Shown in pieces: positions 24,804 to 33,417 of a stretch of 50,621 bases of DNA (position 1 is its first letter; each line of letters opens with the position of its first letter). The notes under the pieces were generated by a model, which saw only the letters and a program-made list of their open reading frames with translations, ran no database searches and was not told where the DNA came from. The stretch comes from Actinacidiphila rubida (GTDB taxonomy: Bacteria > Actinomycetota > Actinomycetes > Streptomycetales > Streptomycetaceae). Location of the stretch: NCBI RefSeq assembly GCF_900110255.1, contig NZ_FODD01000049.1, positions 1 through 50,621 on the forward strand, given 5' to 3'. The translations under genes and the position numbers were made by a program.

Positions 24804-26285
24804 TCATCCCCCGTGGCCCGCGTCGGTGGTGGGCGTCCGGTCCGTGCCGGGTTCCTCCGCCGGCGCGGAGAGTTCGCCGAGCGGCAGCGGGAACGCGGGA
24901 GTCCGGCCGGCGAGCGGGCGGAGGTCGCCGGCCGTGGCGGGGCGGCCGCCGAGGCAGGCCGCGATGCCCGCGGTCGCGAAGCCGCAGACACGGCCCTGGC
25001 ACCAGCCCATGCCGGGCCGGGCGAGCATCTTGAGAGTGCGGGCGTCGGTCGCGCCGAGCGCGGTGTGCGCGTCGCGCAGGTCGGCGTAGGTGACCTCCTC
25101 GCAGCGGCAGACGAGCGTCGCGTCGTCGAGCCACCCCGGCCAGGCGGCCGGGACGGGACAGGCACGGTGCATCGCGGTCGCGAACCGGCGCTGGCGCCTG
25201 ATGCGGGACTGCTCACGGCGGACCGCGGCGGCCGCGACCGGGCGGCCCTGGGCGCCGGCCACGGCGAAGGCGCTGAGCCGGCCCTCGCTGACGGCGAGCG
25301 CGGCGCCGCCCACTCCGGTCGCCTCGCCGGCCGCGTACACGCCCCCGGCGCTCGTGCGTTGGAAGTCGTCGACCGCGACGACGAGCGAGCCGTCGGTGTC
25401 CTGCCGGGTCTCGGCGCCGAGCATGAGCGGCAGTTCGAGCGAGGGCGTGAACCCCCAGCCGAGGGCCACCAGGTCCGCGGCGACCTCCCGTTCGGGGCCG
25501 GTCGGGCGCCCGTCGCGGTCGACCCGTCCGAGGCGCACCGCTTCGACGCGGCCGTCGCCCAGGACGGCGCGGACGGCGGTCCTGGTGCGGTACGGAATGC
25601 GGTGGCGGGCGAGCAGCGCGGCGTACTGCACGGCCTCGACTCCCTTGCCGGGCGCGGAGACGGCGCCGAGCGGGTCGCGCGCCCACCCGCTCGTGGCGTT
25701 GGCCTCGGCGAGGGCGACGACGCGCGCCCCGGCGCGGGCGAGCCCCGTCGCGACGGGCAGCAGGAACGGTCCCGTCCCGGCCACGACGGCCCGCCGGCCG
25801 GCGAGCGTGCGGTGGCCCTTGAGCAGCGCCTGCACGCCGCCGGCCGCCATGACACCGGGCAGGTCCCAGCCGGGCAGCGGCAGTTGGCGGTCGTAGCCGC
25901 CGGCGCAAAGGATCAGTGTGCGGGCGGCGAGGACGGACACCAGGGCGGGAGTGGACGCGACCGCGGCGGTCAGCCGCAGCGTGAACGTCCCGTCGTCCTC
26001 GCGCGCCGCCAACCACACCTGGTGGCCGGGCAGGTAGCGGACCCGGCCGGCGTCCCGCAGGGCGTGGAGGCGGTCGCGCAGGCCGGCGAACCGCCTCCAG
26101 CCGTGGTGGCCCCGGCGGTCGTCGGGGCGGGCGTGCCGCTCGTCGTAGTGCCGCCAGTACTGTCCGCCGGGCTGTCCGGCCGCGTCGACGAGGGCGACGT
26201 CCAGCCCAGCCTCCGCGGCCTCGACGGCGGCGGCGAGCCCGGCCGGGCCGGCCCCGACCACGGCCACGTCATGCGTCGGCGCCAT
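24804..26285 (-). CDS. FAD/NAD-dependent subunit of a D-hydroxyproline dehydrogenase-type complex
   Basis: 493 aa. Dinucleotide motif VAVVGAGPAGLAAAVEAAEA at the N-terminus, a second nucleotide-binding segment (RRAVVAGTGPFLLPVATGLA), and a C-terminal BFD-like [2Fe-2S] domain with CRCEE and WCQGRVC cysteines (C-x-C ... C-x4-C). This is the layout of the alpha subunit of heteromeric opine/D-hydroxyproline dehydrogenases. ATG 26285 has GAGGA 5 nt upstream and lies 17 nt inside the preceding [2Fe-2S] gene. With the two upstream genes it makes the full three-subunit enzyme, which passes electrons from the imino acid to a membrane or soluble acceptor. Last gene of the operon. Confidence 0.85.
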   Translation of the reverse strand: MAPTHDVAVVGAGPAGLAAAVEAAEAGLDVALVDAAGQPGGQYWRHYDERHARPDDRRGHHGWRRFAGLRDRLHALRDAGRVRYLPGHQVWLAAREDDGTFTLRLTAAVASTPALVSVLAARTLILCAGGYDRQLPLPGWDLPGVMAAGGVQALLKGHRTLAGRRAVVAGTGPFLLPVATGLARAGARVVALAEANATSGWARDPLGAVSAPGKGVEAVQYAALLARHRIPYRTRTAVRAVLGDGRVEAVRLGRVDRDGRPTGPEREVAADLVALGWGFTPSLELPLMLGAETRQDTDGSLVVAVDDFQRTSAGGVYAAGEATGVGGAALAVSEGRLSAFAVAGAQGRPVAAAAVRREQSRIRRQRRFATAMHRACPVPAAWPGWLDDATLVCRCEEVTYADLRDAHTALGATDARTLKMLARPGMGWCQGRVCGFATAGIAACLGGRPATAGDLRPLAGRTPAFPLPLGELSAPAEEPGTDRTPTTDAGHGG

Positions 26286-26754
26286 CGCCGTCCTCACCCT
26301 TCTGCGTGCGGTGGTGGGTCGTGCCGGCGTCCCCCGGCCCGGGCGCTGCCGGTTCGGAGCCCGCGTCCTCGGCGCCCTCGGGTCCGGCGCCCGCGTCCTC
26401 GGAGGGCGCCGTCCCGGCGTCCTCCGGGCGGGGCCCGGCCGCTCGCGGCCGTTCCAGCCGCGGGTCCTCGCCGAGCCGCATCCCGTCGGCGGCGGGCACG
26501 ACGCAGGCGCGTTCCGCGGGCGCGCCGTCCACGCTGATCAGGCAGTCGAAGCAGACGCCGATACCGCAGAACAGGCCGCGGGGGCGGCCCTCCTTGCGGG
26601 TGGTGCGCCAGTCGAGGATGCCGACGGCGACGAGAGCGGCGGCGACGCTCTGCCCGGGGTCGGCGGTGACGGTCGTCCCGCGGAACGTCATCCGGTAGGC
26701 GGCGGGCGGCGGCTGTGCCGGACCGGTCGGGTCCTGCTCGGTGCGGTGCGTCAT
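26269..26754 (-). CDS. [2Fe-2S] subunit of a D-hydroxyproline dehydrogenase-type complex
   Basis: 161 aa. A plant-type ferredoxin fold domain (YRMTFRGTTVTADPGQSVAA) has cysteines C-x4-C-x2-C in LFCGIGVCFDC and a fourth in ERACVVP. This small Fer2_4 subunit sits between the two flavin subunits in sarcosine- and hydroxyproline-oxidising complexes. The start overlaps the DAO-type gene stop by ATGA. Family members normally end soon after the last cysteine; this one carries an extra ~55-residue Gly/Ala/Pro/Asp/Glu tail with repeated EDAG units, probably disordered. Confidence 0.85.
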   Translation of the reverse strand: MTHRTEQDPTGPAQPPPAAYRMTFRGTTVTADPGQSVAAALVAVGILDWRTTRKEGRPRGLFCGIGVCFDCLISVDGAPAERACVVPAADGMRLGEDPRLERPRAAGPRPEDAGTAPSEDAGAGPEGAEDAGSEPAAPGPGDAGTTHHRTQKGEDGDGADA

Positions 26755-27935
26755 GTGCGGTCCCCTTCGGTGTCCGCCGGTCCGCCGGAGAAGCGGTCCG
26801 GGGCGAACGGGGTCAGGTCGAGGTCCGGCCGCCGTCCGGCCAGGGCCTGGGAGATGAGCTTGCCGGTCCCGGCGGACAGGCCGATGCCGGCGCCCTCGTG
26901 GCCGCAGGCGTGCCACAGGCCCGGCGCGCGCGGGTCGGCGCCGATGACCGGCAGATGGTCGGGGCAGTAGGGGCGGAAGCCCAGGTAGGTGCGCATCAGC
27001 CGGGCCTGGCGCAGCATCGGGAACAGGGCCACGGCCTTGGCGGCCAGGGCACTGACGGCGGGCAGGGACACGCTGCGGTCGAAGCCGACGCGTTCGCGCG
27101 AGGCCCCGATGAGGATGGTGCCGGCGGCCGTGCCCTCCACGACCGGCGAGGTCTGCAGGGCCGCGTCGGAGCTCGCGACGTCGCCGACGTACTCGGCGGC
27201 GTAGACCTTGTGCCGGACGGTCCGTGGCGGCAGCGGCTCGGTGACGAGGACGAAGCCGCGCCGGGGTCGGACCGGGACGTGCACGCGGGCCAGCGCGGCG
27301 ACCTCGCCCGCCCAGGTGCCGGCGGCGTTGAGCACGGCGCCCGCGGGGATGTCACCGCCGGTCGTGCGCACCCCCGTGACGCGGTCGCCGTCGCGCAGGA
27401 ATCCGGTCACCTCCGTGCCGGCACGCACCAGCGCGCCCGACTCCCGTGCCAGACGCAGCAGATGGGCCACGGCCAGCATCGGCTGCAGCTGGGCGTCCTG
27501 CGGGTAGAACGCGGCGCCGCGCAGGTCGGGCGACACGTGCGGTTCGTAGGCGTGGATCTCGGCGTGGGGCACGTCGCGGACCTCGACGCCCGCGGCCCGT
27601 TGCTGGACGCTGAGGTCGCGCAGCGACGCCAGGCCCTGCTCGGTGGCGGCGACGACGACGCCGCCCTTGGCCTCGAACTCCCAGTGGTCCGCGTGCTCCC
27701 CGAGGTCCTGCCGCCAGGCCCGCTGCGCGTAGAGGGCGAGGTCGAGTTCGGGGCCGGGCTCCTTGTCCGAGACGAGCAGGTTCCCCTCCCCCGCGCTGCT
27801 GGTGCCGCCCCCGATCGCGCCGCGCTCGACGACGGTCACCCGCAGTCCGGCCCGGGCGGCGAAGTACGCGGTGGCCGCGCCCACCACCCCGGCCCCGACG
27901 ACCACGAGGTCGGCTGCCGCGGGCCGGGGGCTCAC
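26751..27935 (-). CDS. DAO-type FAD oxidoreductase, beta subunit of the D-hydroxyproline dehydrogenase-type complex
   Basis: 394 aa. N-terminal Rossmann motif DLVVVGAGVVGAATAYFAAR and the conserved C-terminal FAD segment (YLGFRPYCPDHLPVIGADPR, HACGHEGAGIGLSAGTGKLI), as in DadA/sarcosine oxidase beta-type proteins. GTG 27935 is preferred over GTG 27959 because it overlaps the GntR stop by GTGA and has GGAGG 4 nt upstream. The neighbours (epimerase, deaminase, two iron-sulphur subunits) point to oxidation of D-hydroxyproline to pyrroline-4-hydroxy-2-carboxylate; D-proline or another D-imino acid remains possible. Confidence 0.88.
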   Translation of the reverse strand: MSPRPAAADLVVVGAGVVGAATAYFAARAGLRVTVVERGAIGGGTSSAGEGNLLVSDKEPGPELDLALYAQRAWRQDLGEHADHWEFEAKGGVVVAATEQGLASLRDLSVQQRAAGVEVRDVPHAEIHAYEPHVSPDLRGAAFYPQDAQLQPMLAVAHLLRLARESGALVRAGTEVTGFLRDGDRVTGVRTTGGDIPAGAVLNAAGTWAGEVAALARVHVPVRPRRGFVLVTEPLPPRTVRHKVYAAEYVGDVASSDAALQTSPVVEGTAAGTILIGASRERVGFDRSVSLPAVSALAAKAVALFPMLRQARLMRTYLGFRPYCPDHLPVIGADPRAPGLWHACGHEGAGIGLSAGTGKLISQALAGRRPDLDLTPFAPDRFSGGPADTEGDRT

Positions 27936-28612
27936 TCCTCCTCCGTGCCGCTCGCCCACAGTCCGCGGACGTGGCCGATGTGGCGGCGCATCAGTTCCTC
28001 GGCGCCGGCCGCGTCCCGGGCCTCGACGAGGTCCATCAGGTCGTGGTGCTCGGCGGCGGAGCGGCCCAGCCGTCCGCTGTGGAGCAGCGGGGCCAGGCCG
28101 AGCAGGCGGGTCTGGGCGCGCAGGCCGGAGACCGTGTCCACCAGGTGGCGGTTGCCGCTGTAGCCGAGCAGCGCGAGGTGGAAGACGTGGTCGGCTCTGA
28201 CGTAGCCGACGAGGTCGCCGCGTTCCACGGCGTCGACGATGGCCTGGGCCAGCTCGCGCAGCGCGGGAAGGTCCGCCTCCGGGATCACCCGCACCGCCGC
28301 CCTTACGGTCGGCGGTTCGATGAGCAGGCGCACCGCGGCGATGTCGTCGAGGTCCTGCTCGGAGACCTGTGTGATGCGGAAGCCCTTGTTGGGCTGGGCG
28401 GCGACGAGGCCCTCCTTGGCCAGGTCGAGCATGGCCTCCCGCACGGGAGTGGACGACACGCCGAAGCGCGCGCCGAGGGCGGGCGCCGAGTAGACGACGC
28501 CCGGCTCCAGTTCGCCGGAGATGATCGCGGCCCGCAGCGCGTCCCTGACCCGTTCGCGCAGTGTCTGCCGGTGGCCCAGGCTCTGCAGGTTGGGGGTGGT
28601 CGGCACGGTCAC
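27932..28612 (-). CDS. GntR-family (FadR/FCD) transcriptional regulator of the operon
   Basis: 226 aa from GTG 28612, which overlaps the epimerase stop by GTGA; GTG 28606 is also possible. Winged helix at the N-terminus (LRERVRDALRAAIISGELEP, FGVSSTPVREAMLDLAKEGL) and an FCD all-helical ligand domain (DLDDIAAVRLLIEPPTVRAA; HVFHLALLGYSGNRHLVDTV) with the Asp/His positions that bind metal and a carboxylate ligand. It is cotranscribed with the enzymes it should control; the palindrome at 31939-31974 is its likely operator. Ligand probably hydroxyproline or a pathway intermediate. Confidence 0.9.
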   Translation of the reverse strand: MTVPTTPNLQSLGHRQTLRERVRDALRAAIISGELEPGVVYSAPALGARFGVSSTPVREAMLDLAKEGLVAAQPNKGFRITQVSEQDLDDIAAVRLLIEPPTVRAAVRVIPEADLPALRELAQAIVDAVERGDLVGYVRADHVFHLALLGYSGNRHLVDTVSGLRAQTRLLGLAPLLHSGRLGRSAAEHHDLMDLVEARDAAGAEELMRRHIGHVRGLWASGTEEE

Positions 28613-29610
28613 AGCAGGAATCCCGCGGGGAAGGGGTCGGTGGGGTCGAGGTGGAACTGCGACGTGCCCGTCACCCACGCGCGCCCGGTGATCGACGGCA
28701 GCACCGCGGGGTACGGCCCGACCGTGGTCTCGCCCAGCAGGCGTCCGGTGAAGCGGGTGCCGATGAACGACTCGTTGACGAACTCCCGGCCGAGGTCCAG
28801 CTCACCGCGCGCGTGCAGTTGCGCCATGCGCGCGCTGGTGCCGGTGCCGCACGGCGAGCGGTCGAACCACCCGGGGTGGATGGCCATCGCGTGCCGGGAC
28901 AGCTCGGCGGTCGACCCGGGGGCCGTGAGGTGGACGTGGTGGCAGCCGGAGATGTCGTCGCGCTCGGGGTGGACGGGCGCCCCGGCCGCGTTCACCGCGT
29001 CCATGATCGCCAGCCCGGCGGCGAGCAGGTCGTCGCCGCGTTCCCGGTCGAACGGCAGCCCGAGGCCGGCCAGGTCCACGATCGCGTAGAAGTTGCCGCC
29101 GAACGCCAGGTCGTAGCGGACCTCCCCGAAGCCGGGCACCTCGACCGTGGCGTCCAGGGCGTACGCGAAGGACGGGACGTTCTCCAGGGTGACGGAGGTG
29201 GCGGCACCGTCCTCGACGGCGACGGACGCGACGACGAGGCCGGCGGGGGTGTCCAGGCGGATCGTGGTCACCGGCTCGGTGACCGGCACCATCCCCGTCT
29301 CGACCAGCACGGTGGCGACCCCGATGGTGCCGTGCCCGCACATCGGCAGGACGCCCGACACTTCGATGAACAGCACGCCGTAGTCCGCGTCGGGGCGGGT
29401 CGGCGGCTGCAGGATCGCGCCGCTCATCGCGCTGTGGCCGCGCGGCTCGTACATCAGCAGCGTGCGGACGTCGTCGCTGTGCTCCATGAACCAGCGCCGG
29501 CGCTCGGCCATGGTGGCGCCCGGCATGGTGCCGACGCCGCCGACGACGACGCGGGTCGGCATGCCCTCGGTGTGCGAGTCGACGGCGTGGAACGTACGGA
29601 CGGACCTCAC
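28609..29610 (-). CDS. 4-hydroxyproline 2-epimerase (proline racemase family)
   Basis: 333 aa. Two catalytic cysteines: C91 in PMCGHGTIG and C254 in SPCGTGTSA. Having both separates racemases/epimerases from the trans-3-hydroxyproline dehydratases, which have Thr or Ser at the second or first site. It starts VRSVRTFHAVDSHTEGMPTR. GTG 29610 overlaps the stop of the DapA-family gene by GTGA. It should convert trans-4-hydroxy-L-proline into cis-4-hydroxy-D-proline, the substrate of the dehydrogenase encoded downstream. True proline racemase activity cannot be excluded, but the operon argues for hydroxyproline. Confidence 0.9.
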   Translation of the reverse strand: MRSVRTFHAVDSHTEGMPTRVVVGGVGTMPGATMAERRRWFMEHSDDVRTLLMYEPRGHSAMSGAILQPPTRPDADYGVLFIEVSGVLPMCGHGTIGVATVLVETGMVPVTEPVTTIRLDTPAGLVVASVAVEDGAATSVTLENVPSFAYALDATVEVPGFGEVRYDLAFGGNFYAIVDLAGLGLPFDRERGDDLLAAGLAIMDAVNAAGAPVHPERDDISGCHHVHLTAPGSTAELSRHAMAIHPGWFDRSPCGTGTSARMAQLHARGELDLGREFVNESFIGTRFTGRLLGETTVGPYPAVLPSITGRAWVTGTSQFHLDPTDPFPAGFLL

Positions 29611-30524
29611 ACGTACCCCTTCGCGAGGACGGCCTCGGTCTCCGCGGTGACCTGTGCGGCCTGTTCGGGGGTGAGCGGCAGCCGCGGCGGACGGCAGGCC
29701 CCGCCCTTGCGGCCGGCGATGTCCATGGACAGCTTGATCGCCTGCACGAACTCGGTCCGCGAGTCCCAGCGCAGCAGCGGGTGCAGGTCGCGGTAGAGCG
29801 GCACGGCCCTGCCGAGGTCGGCGGGGTCGCCGGAGGTGACGAGGCGGTACAGCTCGACGGTGCTCCGCGGGATCATGTTGGGGTAGCCGGCGATCCAGCC
29901 GACGGCGCCGGCCACGCCCAGTTCGAGCAGCACATCGTCGGCGCCCACCAGCAGGTCGAGGCCGGGCGCCAGTTCGGCGATGCGGTAGGCGCGGCGGACG
30001 TCGCCGGTGAACTCCTTGACGGCGACGATCAGTCCCTCGTGGTAGAGCTCCGCGAGGAGTTCGGGCACCAGGTCGACCTTGGTGTCGATGGGGTTGTTGT
30101 ACGCGACGACGGGCAGGCCGGCCTTGGCGACCTCGCGGTAGTGCTCCACGACCGCGGTCCGCTCGGCCCGGTAGGCGTTGGGCGGCAGCAGCAGGACGCT
30201 GCTCGCGCCGGCGGCCGCGGCCTGCTCGGCCCAGCGGCGCGCTTCGAGCGCCCCGTAGGCGGCGACGCCCGGCATGACGCCGAAGCCCTCGGGCGCGGCC
30301 CGCACCGCGGTCTCCACGACGCGGGTCCGTTCCTCGGCGGTCAGCGTCTGGTACTCGCCGAGGGATCCGTTGGGCACCACGCCGTCGCAGCCGCCGTCGG
30401 CCAGGAAGCGCACGTGTTCGGCGTACGCGTCGACGTCGACCGACCGGTCGGCGTGGAAGGGCAGGGCGGTGGCGACGTGGACTCCGCGCCACGGCCTGGC
30501 GGAACGGTGCGTACCGGTGGTCAT
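29607..30524 (-). CDS. DapA-family pyrroline-4-hydroxy-2-carboxylate deaminase (likely)
   Basis: 305 aa, (beta/alpha)8 class I aldolase-like. Catalytic Tyr142 in VVAYNNPID and Schiff-base Lys170 in IVAVKEFTGD; NGSLGEYQTLTAEER is the conserved N-terminal loop. In hydroxyproline operons such DapA homologues deaminate and dehydrate pyrroline-4-hydroxy-2-carboxylate to alpha-ketoglutarate semialdehyde. ATG 30524 has AAGGAG 6 nt upstream and lies 23 nt after the peptidase gene. By sequence alone it could also be another DHDPS/NAL family member; the assignment rests on the neighbours. Confidence 0.85.
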   Translation of the reverse strand: MTTGTHRSARPWRGVHVATALPFHADRSVDVDAYAEHVRFLADGGCDGVVPNGSLGEYQTLTAEERTRVVETAVRAAPEGFGVMPGVAAYGALEARRWAEQAAAAGASSVLLLPPNAYRAERTAVVEHYREVAKAGLPVVAYNNPIDTKVDLVPELLAELYHEGLIVAVKEFTGDVRRAYRIAELAPGLDLLVGADDVLLELGVAGAVGWIAGYPNMIPRSTVELYRLVTSGDPADLGRAVPLYRDLHPLLRWDSRTEFVQAIKLSMDIAGRKGGACRPPRLPLTPEQAAQVTAETEAVLAKGYV

Positions 30525-30547
30525 GCTGCTGCTCCTTGCGGGGGCGG

Positions 30548-31888
30548 TCACGCGGCGGCCATCCACTTCTCCAGGCCGTCGGCGTCCAACGGGAGTGCGG
30601 CGGACAGGACTTCGGAGCCGTCCGCGGTGACGACCAGGTCGTCCTCGATGCGCACGCCGATGCCGCGCAGCTCCGGCGGCACGGTCAGGTCGTGGGCGTG
30701 GAAGTACAGGCCCGGCTCGACGGTCAGGGCCATGCCGGGGGCCATCGCGGCGCCCCGGTAGTCGTCGTCCGCGGCGCGGGCGCAGTCGTGGACGTCCAGT
30801 CCCAGGTGGTGGCCGATGCCGCAGACCAGGTAGCGGCGGTGCTGCTGCCCGGCGTCCGACAGCGCCTCGTCCACGGAGACGGGCAGCAGCCCCCAGTCGT
30901 GGAGGCCGTGCGCGACGACCTCCATGGCCGCGTGGTGGAAGTCGGTGAAGTGCCGGCCGGGGGCGACGGCGGCGAGCCCGGCCCGGTGGGCCCGCTCGAC
31001 GAGGTCGTGCACCTGGCGCTGCGCCGGGGAGAAGCGGCCGGAGGCGGGGAACGTCCGGGTGACGTCCGCGGTGTAGAGGCTGTCGACCTCGACGCCCATG
31101 TCCAGCAGGAGGAGTTCGTCGGGGAGGACGGGCCCGTCGCAGCGCACCCAGTGCAGGGTCGGCGCGTGCGGGCCGCTGCCGACGATGGACGCGTAGCCGG
31201 GGCCGTTGCCGTGGGCGCGGGCGTAGCGGTCGAAGGTGCCCTGCAGCCAGCGCTCGCCGCGTCCGGCGACGGCCGCCGGGATCTCCCGGACGACCTCGGC
31301 GAAGCCCTCGACGGTCCGGTCGACGGCGTCGCGGAGCTGCCCGGTCTCCCAGGCGTCCTTGTACATGCGCAGGGTCGACAGGACGCGGGCGGCCTCCTGG
31401 TCCCGGGTGCCGCCGAGGCCGGCCGGCACGTCGTCCGTCAGCTCCGACAGCGGGCGCACGGTGATGCCCAGCGCGCGCGACCAGTCCTGGGGTCCGGGCG
31501 CGGCGCCCACCCACAGCTCGCCGTAGCGGGCGTCGGACCAGAAGGCCTGCTCCCCCGGGTAGGCGGGCGGCGGTATGTAGAGCACGGCGTCGCCGGACTC
31601 GACGACGGCGACGGCGTTCTCGATCGAGCAGCCGGTGAGCCAGAAGAAGTCGCTGTCGGCGCGGAAGTCGTAGGCGGTGTCGTTGCTGCGGGTCGGGGCC
31701 TCGCCCGCGCCGACCACGACGGCGCGCCCGGGCAGTGCCTCGGCGAGCCGTGCGCGGTGCGCGGCGGCGGCCTCGGGGGCGCCGGGCACGATCCGCGGGG
31801 TGCGGTCCGGGGTGGCCCATCCGGTGCTCATGTAGGCGCCGAACGCCGGGACTTCGGACAGTTTGGGTGGCCGCCTGCCGTCACTCAC
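30548..31888 (-). CDS. M24B aminopeptidase P (Xaa-Pro aminopeptidase)
   Basis: 446 aa. Creatinase N-terminal domain (TRSNDTAYDFRADSDFFWLT) and pita-bread catalytic domain with the five metal ligands D263 (LLDMGVE), D275 (TADVTRTF), H360 (GIGHHLGLDVHD), E391 (TVEPGLYF) and E415 (GVRIEDD), all intact. It removes an N-terminal residue when proline is next. Its place as first gene of a hydroxyproline operon suggests it handles Pro/Hyp peptides, for example from collagen or plant extensin. GTG 31888 follows GAGGAG. It leads the operon and lies ~50 bp below the GntR-type palindrome. Confidence 0.92.
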   Translation of the reverse strand: MSDGRRPPKLSEVPAFGAYMSTGWATPDRTPRIVPGAPEAAAAHRARLAEALPGRAVVVGAGEAPTRSNDTAYDFRADSDFFWLTGCSIENAVAVVESGDAVLYIPPPAYPGEQAFWSDARYGELWVGAAPGPQDWSRALGITVRPLSELTDDVPAGLGGTRDQEAARVLSTLRMYKDAWETGQLRDAVDRTVEGFAEVVREIPAAVAGRGERWLQGTFDRYARAHGNGPGYASIVGSGPHAPTLHWVRCDGPVLPDELLLLDMGVEVDSLYTADVTRTFPASGRFSPAQRQVHDLVERAHRAGLAAVAPGRHFTDFHHAAMEVVAHGLHDWGLLPVSVDEALSDAGQQHRRYLVCGIGHHLGLDVHDCARAADDDYRGAAMAPGMALTVEPGLYFHAHDLTVPPELRGIGVRIEDDLVVTADGSEVLSAALPLDADGLEKWMAAA

Positions 31889-31938
31889 CGATGCTCCTCC
31901 TCGTCGTCTGCCGATCCCGCCGGCGGCTCATATGCGCC

Positions 31939-31974
31939 GGTCAGTGGTATGTGGCATTGCACATGGCACTGACC
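31939..31974. promoter_or_regulatory. 36-bp palindrome, probable GntR operator of the hydroxyproline operon
   Basis: GGTCAGTG (31939-31946) with CACTGACC (31967-31974) and ATGTG (31949-31953) with CACAT (31960-31964) share one centre, 31956.5, so 13 of the outer 15 pairs match. It lies just upstream of the peptidase start. A CATATG at 31929-31934 could be part of the -10 region. Confidence 0.6.
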
Positions 31975-32043
31975 CTAGGGCCTGCACCCGCGGCACCGCA
32001 ATGGTCCGCGGGCATCGGGCCCGGAGGGCGTCGGGCGCGGGGC

Positions 32044-33417
32044 TCAGTGCAGGCCGCGGGCCTGCCGGAAGTGGTCGAGGGCGTCGGACAGGTCGACGAT
32101 CGGCTCGGGGTAGTCCAGCCCGGCGCGCTCCGCTGCGGGCAGCTTCCACGGCTGGTGCACGGCGTGGCCGGCGACGCCGGCCAGTTCGGGCACCCAGCGG
32201 CGCACGTAGGCCCCGTCCGGGTCGTACCTGCGGGCCTGCAGCAGCGGGTTGAGCACCCGGTTGGGCCGGGTGTCGGTGCCGGTGCCGGCCACCCACTGCC
32301 AGTTGAGCTGGTTGTTCGCCACGTCGCCGTCGACCAGCAGGTCCAGGAAGTGGCGGGCGCCGATCCGCCAGTCGGCGTAGAGCGTCTTCGCGAGGAAGCT
32401 CGCGGTCAGCAGGCGCCCGCGGTTGTGCATCCAGCCCTCGTGGGCGAGCTGGCGCATCGCGGCGTCGATGATCGGGTAGCCGGTCCTGCCCTCCTTCCAG
32501 GCGGCGACGTCGTCGCCCGCCGAGTCCTCCTGGCGCCAGCGGTCGTGCCGGGTGCGGTAGTCGGACCTCGCGGCGGCCGGGCGGGCGGCCAGCACCTGGT
32601 GGTGGAAGTCGCGCCACGCCAGCTGGCGCACGAACGCGTCGGCACCGGGGCCGCCGTGCTCCAGAGCCCGCTGCACGCACTCCACGGGCGAGAGCGTCCC
32701 GAAGTGCAGGTGCGAGGAGAGCCGCGAGGTGCCGTCGCCCGCCAGGTCGTCGTGCAGGTCCTCGTACGCCTCGATGGCGCCGCGCAGCCAGGAGGCCAGC
32801 CGCTCCCGGCCCTCCGCCTCGCCGCCCGGCGCCAGCCCCGGCGACGTGCCCGCCACGTCCGCCCGCCGCGGCAGCGCCTCCGACCCGACGCCGTCCGGCA
32901 CGGAGATCGCCCGCGGTGCGCGCAGGACGGCCCGCAGCGGGTGGTCCGACCAGCGGCGGTAGTACGGCGTGAACACCGCGAAGTGGTCCGACCCGGCGGG
33001 GGTGACGGCGCCCGGGGCCACCGCGTGCGCGACCTCGTGGTGCACGGTCAGCCGGCAGCCCTGGCGGTGGAGTTCCTCGCGCAGCCGGCGCTCCCGGGCC
33101 TGCGCGTACCCGCTCGACGCCCCCGCCAGGTGCACCTGCGCCGCGCCGGTCTCGGCGGCCACCTTGGCCACCTCGGTCACGACGTCGCCCCCGCGCACCA
33201 CCAGGCGGCCGCCCCGGTCCCGCAGCGCGGCGTCGAGGCCGGCCAGGCAGTCGGCGAGGAACGCCGCCCGGTTGGGGACGGCGAAGCCGGCGCCCGCGAT
33301 CGCGTCGTCACGGACGAAGAGCGGCACCACCTCGTCCGCCGCCGCCTGGGCCGCGGCCAGCGGCGGATGGTCGTGCACGCGCAGATCGGACGTGAACAGG
33401 ACGACGTGGACGGTCAC
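32044..33417 (-). CDS. phr: Deoxyribodipyrimidine photolyase (class I CPD type)
   Basis: 457 aa. N-terminal Rossmann antenna-binding domain (VHVVLFTSDLRVHDHPPLAA) and C-terminal FAD domain with the family's GTSRLSSHLHFGTLSP, LAWRDFHHQVLAARP, YPIIDAAMRQLAHEGWMHNR and ADWRIGARHFLDLLVDGDVA blocks. The tryptophans of the electron chain and substrate pocket are present in these blocks. It repairs cyclobutane pyrimidine dimers using blue light. GTG 33417 is chosen over ATG 33440 because AGGAG lies 9 nt upstream. It follows the SDR/DUF2867 gene on the same strand; photolyase and this SDR type are often adjacent in light-induced Streptomyces clusters. Confidence 0.93.
   Translation of the reverse strand: MTVHVVLFTSDLRVHDHPPLAAAQAAADEVVPLFVRDDAIAGAGFAVPNRAAFLADCLAGLDAALRDRGGRLVVRGGDVVTEVAKVAAETGAAQVHLAGASSGYAQARERRLREELHRQGCRLTVHHEVAHAVAPGAVTPAGSDHFAVFTPYYRRWSDHPLRAVLRAPRAISVPDGVGSEALPRRADVAGTSPGLAPGGEAEGRERLASWLRGAIEAYEDLHDDLAGDGTSRLSSHLHFGTLSPVECVQRALEHGGPGADAFVRQLAWRDFHHQVLAARPAAARSDYRTRHDRWRQEDSAGDDVAAWKEGRTGYPIIDAAMRQLAHEGWMHNRGRLLTASFLAKTLYADWRIGARHFLDLLVDGDVANNQLNWQWVAGTGTDTRPNRVLNPLLQARRYDPDGAYVRRWVPELAGVAGHAVHQPWKLPAAERAGLDYPEPIVDLSDALDHFRQARGLH

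Noticed and set aside
24616..25089. Plus-strand gene in the S53/hydroxyproline spacer
   Set aside because: It runs antisense into the FAD subunit gene and has no coding-like start or domain.
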